The position numbers and the translations under genes are program-made. Positions 45,995 to 52,536 of a DNA stretch of 64,000 bases are shown here, in pieces; position 1 is the stretch's first letter, and the number at the start of each line of letters is the position of its first letter. Source of the stretch: Chersky-840 sp963811775. GTDB lineage: Bacteria; Actinomycetota; Acidimicrobiia; Acidimicrobiales; UBA8190. The DNA lies in the NCBI GenBank assembly GCA_963811775.1, contig CAWESO010000001.1, positions 62,001-126,000 on the forward strand, read 5' to 3'. The notes beneath the pieces were generated by a model. The model was not told the DNA's origin, made no database searches, and saw only the letters and a program-made list of their open reading frames with translations.

Positions 45995-46548
45995 TCACAG
46001 GTAGGTGCCGGGCCGTGGGGCGGCGTTGTCGGGGCTCGCCATCCCCGGCGGGAGGCCTCGCTGGCGCATCTCCTCGAGCTGGGCGCGCGCCGCCATCTGC
46101 TGGGCCATCAGCGTCGCCTGGATCCCGTGGAAGAGCCCCTCGAGCCATCCCACCAGTTGCGCCTGGGCCACCCGGAGCTCGGCCTCGGAGGGGATCGACT
46201 TGTCGAAGGGCAGGGTCATGCGACCGAGCTCGGCCGCCAGGTCGGGGCTCAGGGCCCCGGCCAGCTCCCGCACCGACAGCTCGTAGATCTCACGCAGCCG
46301 GGTCCGGCTCGCCTCGTCCATCCCCGCGGCGCGGACCTCGTCGAGCAGCTGCTTCACCATCGAGCCGATCCGCATGACCTTGGCCGGCTGCTGCACCGCC
46401 TCGGTGACGTCGGGCTCGTCGTCCGGTGCGGCCCCGGCCTCGCCGGCGCCCGCGCCGGGGGGACGAGACCCGACGGGCGCTCGCCCGGCTCGAGCAGGAC
46501 GGCGTCACCCGACTCGACGGCCCCGGGCTTCTGCGGTTCTTTGTCCAT
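45995..46548 (-). CDS. bpa: Bacterial proteasome activator Bpa (frameshifted)
   Basis: Bpa is an ATP-independent ring that opens the actinobacterial 20S proteasome. The helical core is diagnostic: QQPAKVMRIGSMVKQLLDEV, ASRTRLREIYELSVRELAGA, SEAELRVAQAQLVGWLEGLF and HGIQATLMAQQMAARAQLEE. The C-terminus GTYL is the proteasome-docking GxYL-type tail. The natural N-terminus (MDKEPQKPGAVESGDAVLLE) has its ATG at 46546-46548, eight bases after GGAGG, and is in another frame. A seventh G in the run at 46457-46462 would join them. If the frameshift is real, an internal GTG/ATG start would still give the core. Confidence 0.9.
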
Positions 46549-47820
46549 GGTCCGATCCTCCCAAACAGGTGGTCGCCCGCCAAACGCCGCCGTCGAGGCT
46601 CGATCCCGCCCGCGGCCCGACCCGTGCGCCCGGCGTGAGTTCGAGGCGAAGGCCACGAGGGGCACGGCCATCTCAGCCGGGGTGAGCGACCCGTGCCGGC
46701 CCATCAGGCGCGTCTCACCGGTGTCGGCGGGATCGAGGAACGCCACAGGCGCGTGCGCCACGAGCGCCACGTCCCCGAGGCGCCGGGCGACCTCGACCGA
46801 CAGCGGCCCGCCGAACCACCCCTCCTCGACCATCTGGTCGCGGGTGCACACCCACGCCTCGGCCCCGTGGGCCTCGGTGGCCAGCGCCACGACGTCGTCG
46901 AGCGAGCCTGGGCGCACGTGCATCCACCGGAAGCGTCCCTCGCCCGAGAAGAGGTCGACCATGTCGAAGAGCGCGGGAGCGGGCAGGCGGGTCGCGCTCC
47001 CCACCTCGACCTGGCCGTGATCGGAGGTGACGACGAGCGCCGCCCCGGGGGGCAACACGTCGAGGATGTCGCCGATCAGCCGGTCGACCACCGTGAGCTC
47101 CTGGCGGTAGTAGTCGCCGAGCCCGTGCTCGTGGGCGACCTTGTCGAGCCCGTCGTAGTACGCGTAGACGAAGGTCTCCCCCGCGCCGAGGGCACGCCCG
47201 ACGTTGACGACCAACGACGACGGGACCGACCAGCCGAGCAGCCGTACCCCGCTCAGGTGCGCGGCGGTGAAGCCGGTGGACGCGAACTCCGAGCGCGTCA
47301 CGGCGGGAACCGACCGACCGCCGAAGGGCAGGGTCGGCTGGAACTGCGGCGGGGGAAGGCGTCGGCGCATGTCACCGCGCGCCGTGCGCCATCGCAACAC
47401 GTTCATGACGTCGCCGGGCTCGTCGCCCCCGGGGCCGGCGTCGACACGCAGGCGGTAGCCGACGATGCCGTGCACCGACGGCGGCGTCCCCGTGGTGAGC
47501 GAGGTGAGAGCGGTGGCCGTGGTCGTGGGCGCCACCGACGAGATCGGGCCGCCCGCCGCACCCGCCAACGTGGGGGCGACCGCGGCGCCGCGCTGCAGCT
47601 GCTCCCACCCCAGGCCGTCGAGGAGGAGCAGGACGACCTGGCGGGCGCCACGCACCGGGGCCGGCATCCACGCCGGCGCCGGCGCCCCCGGCTCGGACAG
47701 CCCCGACAGCACGGCGGGCACGATCGATGTCAGGCAGGCGCCGCCGTAGTCGGGGAGCACCGGCACCGGAGCGCTCCCGGCCGCCCCGCTCTCTGTCGCG
47801 GCCACCGGCGCGTCGCTCAT
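46354..47820 (-). CDS. Alkaline phosphatase-fold phosphodiesterase/nucleotide pyrophosphatase
   Basis: A metal-dependent hydrolase of the alkaline phosphatase superfamily. Motifs: VVLLLLDGLGWEQLQRGAAV (metal Asp), ISSVAPTTTATALTSLTTGT with the nucleophile Thr, YAYYDGLDKVAHEHG, LVVTSDHGQVEVG (Asp-His) and MGRHGSLTPAEMAVPLVAF (His). The domain should end near 46640, yet the frame stays open through the bpa start to 46354, so the true stop is hidden or an indel is present. The ATG at 47818-47820 follows TACAGT by seven bases (leaderless type). Confidence 0.85.
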   Translation of the reverse strand: MSDAPVAATESGAAGSAPVPVLPDYGGACLTSIVPAVLSGLSEPGAPAPAWMPAPVRGARQVVLLLLDGLGWEQLQRGAAVAPTLAGAAGGPISSVAPTTTATALTSLTTGTPPSVHGIVGYRLRVDAGPGGDEPGDVMNVLRWRTARGDMRRRLPPPQFQPTLPFGGRSVPAVTRSEFASTGFTAAHLSGVRLLGWSVPSSLVVNVGRALGAGETFVYAYYDGLDKVAHEHGLGDYYRQELTVVDRLIGDILDVLPPGAALVVTSDHGQVEVGSATRLPAPALFDMVDLFSGEGRFRWMHVRPGSLDDVVALATEAHGAEAWVCTRDQMVEEGWFGGPLSVEVARRLGDVALVAHAPVAFLDPADTGETRLMGRHGSLTPAEMAVPLVAFASNSRRAHGSGRGRDRASTAAFGGRPPVWEDRTMDKEPQKPGAVESGDAVLLEPGERPSGLVPPARAPARPGPHRTTSPTSPRRCSSRPRSCGSARW

Positions 47821-47833
47821 CTGCGGCACTGTA
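47821..47833 (-). promoter_or_regulatory. Leaderless-type -10 box for the phosphodiesterase gene
   Basis: TACAGT (47833 to 47828) is followed by GCCGCAG and the ATG start. The 105-base gap to the divergent Rrf2 gene holds both promoters. Confidence 0.5.
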
Positions 47834-47913
47834 CCCATGCCGGCGCGGGGCACCTCGCCTGTCCGGGCCCCCGGCAGGCCCTTCGGTCAGCCTGGGCGGC
47901 GCAGGCTCACAGG

Positions 47914-47925
47914 TAGCATCGGAGC
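47914..47925 (+). promoter_or_regulatory. Leaderless-type -10 box for the Rrf2 gene
   Basis: TAGCAT at 47914-47919 is followed by CGGAGC and the GTG at 47926. GGAG overlaps the gap but is too close to the start to be a normal ribosome binding site. Confidence 0.5.
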
Positions 47926-48372
47926 GTGAAGGTCTCGACCCGCGGCGACTACGCCAGCCGCGCCCTGCTGTCGTTGGCGCTGCACGACGACTCGCGCAGT
48001 CCGACGTCGGTGCGCGACATCGCCGAGCGCACGGGTCTCCCCCAGCCGTACCTGGAGCAGATCCTGCTGGCCCTGAAAGGAGCCGGCCTGGTGCGCTCCA
48101 AGCGCGGCGTCGGCGGGGGCTACGTCCTCGCCCGGCCGCCCGAGGAGATCACCCTCGGGCAGATCGTGAGCGCCGTCGACGGGCCCATCGTGGCCGGCGA
48201 CTTCGGACGGCCGCACGAGAACGGGGCCTGTGAGCACGAGGGTCAGTGCATCTTGCTGACGGTGTGGTCCGACGTCGGCGAGCACATGCGCGGCCATCTG
48301 GACTCGTTCACCTTGGACGACATGGTGTCGCGCGCCCGGGGCAACCCCGCCCCCGCCCGCCCGCTGCACTGA
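47926..48372 (+). CDS. Rrf2 family transcriptional regulator
   Basis: A 148-residue winged-helix protein. KVSTRGDYASRALLSLALHD and VRDIAERTGLPQPYLEQILL form the DNA-binding helices, then GLVRSKRGVGGGYVLARPPE is the wing. Family members such as IscR and NsrR bind an Fe-S cluster with three Cys; here only two are seen (CEHEGQCILLTVW), so ligation would need another residue such as His, or the protein is cluster-free. Target unknown; it is divergent from the phosphodiesterase gene. Confidence 0.9.
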   Translation: MKVSTRGDYASRALLSLALHDDSRSPTSVRDIAERTGLPQPYLEQILLALKGAGLVRSKRGVGGGYVLARPPEEITLGQIVSAVDGPIVAGDFGRPHENGACEHEGQCILLTVWSDVGEHMRGHLDSFTLDDMVSRARGNPAPARPLH

Positions 48373-48395
48373 CGCCCCGGGGCCGAGCCGGGGCG
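48373..48395. terminator. Bidirectional hairpin between convergent genes
   Basis: CGCCCCGG (48373-48380) pairs perfectly with CCGGGGCG (48388-48395) around a 7-base loop. It fills the 24-base gap between the stops of the Rrf2 gene (+) and the histidine phosphatase gene (-). Confidence 0.7.
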
Positions 48396-48396
48396 C

Positions 48397-49077
48397 TCAA
48401 TCGAGCACGTCGCTCGCCACGTCGTTCCACCTGGTGATGACCGCGCCGTCGCCACCCCACCCCAGCACGCTCACGGTGGCGGGAGCCAACGTGAACAGCG
48501 CCCCCGCCGAGGGGTCGAGCCCCACCCACCGGGCGCCCACCACACGCAGCAGGTGGGCGTGGGCGAAGGCGAGCACGTCTCCGGCCCGGCTCCGGACCAT
48601 GGCAATCACGCGGTCGGCCCGGGCCCCCACCTCGGCGGCCGTCTCGCCCCCGGGCACCCCGTCGGTCCACAACGACCAACCAGGCCGCCGCTCCCGGATG
48701 GCGTCGGTGGTGAGGCCCTCGTAGTCGCCGTAGTCCCACTCCCGGAGGTCCCCGCACTCCTGGGCCTCGGGCCCGAACCCGGCCAGCTCGCAGGTCTCGC
48801 GGGCCCGCGCCAGGGGGCTCGACAGCACCAGGTCGAAGCGATGTCCCGCCAGGCGCCGCCCGAGCTCGCGGGCCTGGTCGCGACCCTCGGCGAGCAGCGG
48901 CAGGTCGGTGCGACCGGTGTGGCGGCCCGACCGGCTCCATTCGGTGGCGCCGTGGCGCACCACGACCAACCGGGGCCGCGACCGGCCCGCATCCTCGGGG
49001 ACCGCTCCCGACAGCGGCGAAGGCTCGCCCGCCGGCGCGGGCGCGGCGGGGGAAACCGGGGCTGCTCCCGAGGGCAT
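48397..49077 (-). CDS. Histidine phosphatase family protein
   Basis: A phosphoglycerate mutase-like phosphatase. The catalytic RHG motif is LVVVRHGATEWSRSGRHTGR; the second His is in VLAFAHAHLLRVVGARW; the conserved Glu lies in LREWDYGDYEGLTTDAIRER. It dephosphorylates a small molecule that I cannot name from sequence. About 35 residues before the domain are Pro/Ala-rich, so the start (ATG 49077) is uncertain; upstream ORF sequence is not conserved-looking. Confidence 0.88.
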   Translation of the reverse strand: MPSGAAPVSPAAPAPAGEPSPLSGAVPEDAGRSRPRLVVVRHGATEWSRSGRHTGRTDLPLLAEGRDQARELGRRLAGHRFDLVLSSPLARARETCELAGFGPEAQECGDLREWDYGDYEGLTTDAIRERRPGWSLWTDGVPGGETAAEVGARADRVIAMVRSRAGDVLAFAHAHLLRVVGARWVGLDPSAGALFTLAPATVSVLGWGGDGAVITRWNDVASDVLD

Positions 49078-49177
49078 GGGGCCAGCGGAGCACGTCGACC
49101 CCGGCGTCGCAACCCGGGTCCGGGAGTGCCGACCGGAAAGTGGGTAGGTCTCCCGTGTCGGTCGCCGGTCCCCGCCG

Positions 49178-49214
49178 TCACACCCTCCCCCTAGCTTCGA
49201 GAACAGGGGTGTGA
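49178..49214. repeat. Inverted repeat upstream of the sigma factor gene
   Basis: TCACACCC (49178-49185) and GGGTGTGA (49207-49214) are perfect 8-base arms 21 bases apart, in the 200-base gap between the histidine phosphatase start and the sigma factor start. It could be an operator for a dimeric regulator or a weak terminator/leader structure. The rest of the gap shows no convincing -35/-10 pair; GGAAT at 49218 with GTGTT 16 bases on is a weak ECF-like match. Confidence 0.4.
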
Positions 49215-49277
49215 CCCGGAATGCCAGGCACGACAGCGGTGTTATTCCATGCGGTTGGTTCACGACGAAGAGGAACG

Positions 49278-50114
49278 ATGGCGAACTCGACAAGCACCCA
49301 CGACAGCATCCGGCTCTTCTTGGATGACCTGGACCGGTACCCCTTGCCGGACCACGAGCAGCAGGTCGAACTGGCCAAGCGCGTCGCGACTGGAGACGAC
49401 GAAGCGCGGCGCCAGATGATCGCGGCCAACCTCCGTCTCGTCGTCCACTGGGCGCGGCGCTACCAGGACCGCGGCGTCGACTTCGGCGACCTGGTCCAGG
49501 AGGGGACCTTCGGGCTGATGCGGGCCGTCGACAAGTTCGACTGGCAACGCGGCTTCCGCTTCTCGACCTACGCCACGTGGTGGATCCGCCAGGCCCTGCA
49601 GCGGGCCGTGCAGCAGCACGGCAACACCATCCGGGTACCCATGGAGGTCGCCGAACAGGCGCAGCGAGCCGATCGCGTCACGTGGGAGCTCGCCGCCGAC
49701 CTCCAACGCGACCCGACTCCTGAGGAGGTGGCCGAGGCCAGCGGGGTCGACGGCCGCACGCTGGAGACGGTCCGGGGCGCGGCACGGGTCGTGGCCAGCC
49801 TCGACCAGCCGGCGGGCACCGATACCGGCACCGCGCTCGGCGACCTCGTGGGCGCCGAGGACCACTCCTTCGAGGAGGACGTCGAACGCCAGATGGTGCT
49901 CGGTCGGGTGCGCGACGCGGTCGACACGCTCGGCGAGCTCGAGCGCGACGTCCTGTGCATCCGCTACGGGCTCGACGACGGGACGCCGACCTCCCTGCAG
50001 GCCACCGCGTCGCGACTCGGCATCGGCGTGCGCCGGGCCCGCCAGGCCGAAGCGCGGGCGCTGCAACAGCTGGCGACGTTGGCGGAGGTCGAGGCGGCCC
50101 ACCAGGCCGCCTGA
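49278..50114 (+). CDS. Sigma-70 family RNA polymerase sigma factor (group 2)
   Basis: A 278-residue sigma factor. Region 1.2 is DSIRLFLDDLDRYPLPDHEQ. Region 2 has ANLRLVVHWARRYQDRGVDF, GDLVQEGTFGLMRAVDKFDW and RGFRFSTYATWWIRQALQRA. Region 3 is RDPTPEEVAEASGVDGRTLE. Region 4 has LGELERDVLCIRYGLDDGTP then a helix-turn-helix (SRLGIGVRRARQAEARALQQ). It lacks the long 1.1 region of the primary factor, so an alternative housekeeping-like sigma is likely. AGAGGAA precedes the ATG. Confidence 0.92.
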   Translation: MANSTSTHDSIRLFLDDLDRYPLPDHEQQVELAKRVATGDDEARRQMIAANLRLVVHWARRYQDRGVDFGDLVQEGTFGLMRAVDKFDWQRGFRFSTYATWWIRQALQRAVQQHGNTIRVPMEVAEQAQRADRVTWELAADLQRDPTPEEVAEASGVDGRTLETVRGAARVVASLDQPAGTDTGTALGDLVGAEDHSFEEDVERQMVLGRVRDAVDTLGELERDVLCIRYGLDDGTPTSLQATASRLGIGVRRARQAEARALQQLATLAEVEAAHQAA

Positions 50115-50122
50115 GCTCGCCC

Positions 50123-51115
50123 TCAGCGCTCCAGGGTGCCGAGCACGGCTTCGAGGTCCGCGGGGACCGGCGCCTTCCAGGTGGCCCGCCCCCCCGACGG
50201 GTGGTCGAGGGACAGGCGGAAGGCGTGCAGGAACATCCGGCCCGAGGCCATGTGCGCCGTGATCGAACGGGGTCGGGCCGCGCCTCGGCCGTAGCGCTCG
50301 TCCCCGATGACGGGATGGCCGATGGCGGCCAGATGGACGCGGACCTGATGGGTGCGACCGGTGTCGAGGCTCGCCTCGAGCAAGGTGCACGGGACGGGAC
50401 CGGCAAAGCGCGTGACCACACGGTACGCGGTGCGGGCCTGCTTGCCGCGCGCCGTGACGGCCATGCGCGTCCGTTGGCGGGTCGAGCGCCCGATGGGCGC
50501 GTCGATCGCCCCCTCGTCTGACTCCACCAACCCGGCCACGAGCACGAGATAGTCGCGCCCGGCGGTGTGGGCCCGGAACTGCCGGGACAGTGCCGCGTAG
50601 GACTCGGGCGTGCGGGCCACCACCAACAGCCCCGAGGTGCCCTTGTCCAGACGGTGCACGATCCCGGGCCGGTCGGGGTCGCCCCCGCCCGCCTCGGCCA
50701 GTGCCGCGAGATCGGGGAACCGCGCCACCAGCCCGTCCACGAGCGTCCCCTCGTGGTGGCCGGCGCCGTGGTGCACGACGAGCCCGGCCGGCTTGTCCAC
50801 CACCACCAGGTCGGCATCCTCGTGCACCACGGCGAAGGTGACCGAGGAATCGGCCACGGGGACCTCGACGACCTCGGCGGGCACGTCGACCTCGAGACGC
50901 TGGCCGCTGCGCACGGTCCGGCTGCGGGCGCGCACCGCCACTCCGTCGAGACGGACCCGGCCCGCCTCCACCAGGGTCGCCACCGTGCTGCGGGGCAGCT
51001 CGCTCAGCAGCGAGACCACGCGGTCGACGCGCGTGCCAGCCAGGGCGGCGGGCACGGTCACGTCCAGGGTGGTCGCCGGCCGGGGTGGACCCGTCGGTGC
51101 CGGCGGCGTACTCAC
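50123..51115 (-). CDS. rluD: 23S rRNA pseudouridine synthase (RluA/RluD family)
   Basis: A 330-residue pseudouridine synthase. An N-terminal S4 domain (RVDRVVSLLSELPRSTVATL) precedes the catalytic domain with VVVDKPAGLVVHHGAGH, the catalytic Asp in PGIVHRLDKGTSGLLVVART, and LEASLDTGRTHQVRVHLAAI. RluD-type enzymes modify helix 69 of 23S rRNA; the exact target here is inferred. The GTG start overlaps the lspA stop as GTGA, the lspA-rluD order seen in many bacteria. Confidence 0.93.
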   Translation of the reverse strand: MSTPPAPTGPPRPATTLDVTVPAALAGTRVDRVVSLLSELPRSTVATLVEAGRVRLDGVAVRARSRTVRSGQRLEVDVPAEVVEVPVADSSVTFAVVHEDADLVVVDKPAGLVVHHGAGHHEGTLVDGLVARFPDLAALAEAGGGDPDRPGIVHRLDKGTSGLLVVARTPESYAALSRQFRAHTAGRDYLVLVAGLVESDEGAIDAPIGRSTRQRTRMAVTARGKQARTAYRVVTRFAGPVPCTLLEASLDTGRTHQVRVHLAAIGHPVIGDERYGRGAARPRSITAHMASGRMFLHAFRLSLDHPSGGRATWKAPVPADLEAVLGTLER

Positions 51116-51621
51116 GTGGCCCCGTCCGCCCGCCACAACAGCACCGCCGCCAGGATCCCCCCCACCACGATGCAGGAGTCGGCCACGTTGAACGTGGGCC
51201 AGAAATGCAGCGCGATGAAGTCGATGACCGCGCCGTGATTGGAGCGCAGCACCCGGTCGGCCAGGTTGCCGACGGCGCCGCCCACGACGAGCCCGAGTGC
51301 GACGGTGAGGGCCGTGGACTGCACACGCCGCACCGCCCCCAGCATGACGATCACGGCCACGACGGCGACGCCACCGAGCACGGGGGCCCAGCCCTGGGCG
51401 AAGCTGAAGGCCGCCCCCGAGTTGTAGGCCAACTGGAAATCGAGCTTCCACACGACGTGGATGGTCCCGCGCGACAGTCGGTCGACGGCCCACGTCTTGC
51501 TGGCCTGGTCGACGGCCACCACCACGGCGGCGACGGCCCCGGCGAGGAGCAGGCGCCGGATGGCGTCGCGCCGAGGACGCTCCCCGCCGCTCAGCGCCGG
51601 TGCAGCCCTCCGCTTTTGCAC
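51112..51621 (-). CDS. lspA: Lipoprotein signal peptidase II
   Basis: LspA cleaves the signal peptide of diacylglyceryl-modified lipoproteins, such as the one encoded at 35270-35731. The 169-residue protein has four membrane spans. The catalytic aspartates lie in GGAVGNLADRVLRSNHGAVI and FWPTFNVADSCIVVGG, and VVAVDQASKTWAVDRL and LAYNSGAAFSFAQG are typical blocks. The GTG at 51619-51621 (giving MQKRRAAPALSGGE) overlaps the dksA-like gene by 31 bases. Confidence 0.94.
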   Translation of the reverse strand: MQKRRAAPALSGGERPRRDAIRRLLLAGAVAAVVVAVDQASKTWAVDRLSRGTIHVVWKLDFQLAYNSGAAFSFAQGWAPVLGGVAVVAVIVMLGAVRRVQSTALTVALGLVVGGAVGNLADRVLRSNHGAVIDFIALHFWPTFNVADSCIVVGGILAAVLLWRADGAT

Positions 51622-52352
51622 GACACGCACAGCCGGGCGTAGGGCAGGGCCCGAAGCCTCGCCTTGGGGATGGGTTGCCCGCAGCTCTCGCACGCGCCGT
51701 ACATCTTGGTCTCGATCGTGCCCAGCGCGATGTCGATCTCCTCGATGGTCGCCATGGCCTGCGCCGAGAGGGTCAGGTCCCGTTCGCGGTCGACAGCCAC
51801 CGTGCCGCCCTCGCCGGACTCCTCGTCGAACTGCACGTCACCGGGTTCACGGTCGAGGGCCAGTGACTCGGCCTCGGCCCGTAGGTCGGCCGCCTGGGTC
51901 TTGTAGACCTCGCGTTCTTCGAGCAGGAAGTTGCGCTGCTCCTCGAGGAACTTGGGCTCCGATGCGTAGGGGCCCCGGGTGGGCTTGGGCGGCGGCTTCG
52001 GGGCCGCCTTGACCGGCGCGGGGGTGGCTTTGGTCGGCGCCTTGGCCGCGGCCGGAGCCGGCGCCGGCGCAGCGGGCGCCGCCTTCTTGGCCGGCGCGGC
52101 TTTCTTGGCCGGCGGAGCCTTCTTGGCCGGGGCCTTCTTCACCGCCTTCTTGGCCGGGGGAGCCTTCTTGGCCGGCGCCTTCTTCTTGGCCGGGGCCGCC
52201 TTCTTGATCGGGGTCGGCTTCTTCTTGGCCGGGGCCGGCTTGCGCGCCGGGGCCGCCTTCTTCTTCGCGGCCGCGCCCTTCTTCTTGGCGGGGGCGGCCT
52301 TCTTGGCCGACGCGGCCTTCTTCTTCGGTTGCGACTTCTTGACCGCGGCCAT
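51591..52352 (-). CDS. TraR/DksA-type zinc finger protein with Lys/Ala/Pro-rich tail
   Basis: A 253-residue protein. The first ~130 residues are a histone H1-like low-complexity tract of AAPAKKAPPAKKA units, very basic. The C-terminal half is DksA-like: a coiled-coil segment (EPKFLEEQRNFLLEEREVYK, TQAADLRAEAESLALDREPG), acidic tip, then the zinc finger ACESCGQPIPKARLRALPYA with the second Cys pair in LCVSCK. DksA proteins enter the RNA polymerase secondary channel. The basic tail may tether it to DNA or RNA. The ATG at 52350-52352 was chosen; a GTG/ATG further upstream adds 33 residues. Confidence 0.85.
   Translation of the reverse strand: MAAVKKSQPKKKAASAKKAAPAKKKGAAAKKKAAPARKPAPAKKKPTPIKKAAPAKKKAPAKKAPPAKKAVKKAPAKKAPPAKKAAPAKKAAPAAPAPAPAAAKAPTKATPAPVKAAPKPPPKPTRGPYASEPKFLEEQRNFLLEEREVYKTQAADLRAEAESLALDREPGDVQFDEESGEGGTVAVDRERDLTLSAQAMATIEEIDIALGTIETKMYGACESCGQPIPKARLRALPYARLCVSCKSGGLHRR
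52077..52345. repeat. Low-complexity Lys/Ala/Pro coding tract
   Basis: The plus strand repeats cttcttggccgg and close variants many times. On the minus strand this encodes (P)AKKAAPAKK repeats of the DksA-like protein. Units vary from 12 to 18 bases and are always a multiple of three. Confidence 0.85.
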
Positions 52353-52524
52353 CAGCGCAACGCTTTCGGCCGCCGAGCGGTGATCGGGATGTCGGTCATC
52401 TCCCCAGGCTTTCGTCTGCTCGACGAAGGTGGGCGACGATAGCGTCGCCACGCGCGGGCGGCAACACCGCGCCCGACCCCCCTATTCCGCCCCGAAACGC
52501 TCCAGAGGGCCACCACTCCTCCCA

Positions 52525-52536
52525 TACGCTGAGGGC
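52525..52536 (+). promoter_or_regulatory. -10 box just upstream of ileS
   Basis: TACGCT at 52525-52530 is followed by GAGGGC and the ATG at 52537. The geometry is leaderless, although GAGGG could also serve as a weak ribosome binding site. No T-box-like leader is present in the 184-base gap to the divergent dksA-like gene. Confidence 0.45.

Noticed and set aside
52453..52536. Possible T-box leader upstream of ileS (an ACCGCG string in GGCAACACCGCGCC)
   Set aside because: Only a fragment of the T-box bulge is present, the consensus UGGNACC is broken, and there is no room for a specifier stem before the -10 box at 52525.
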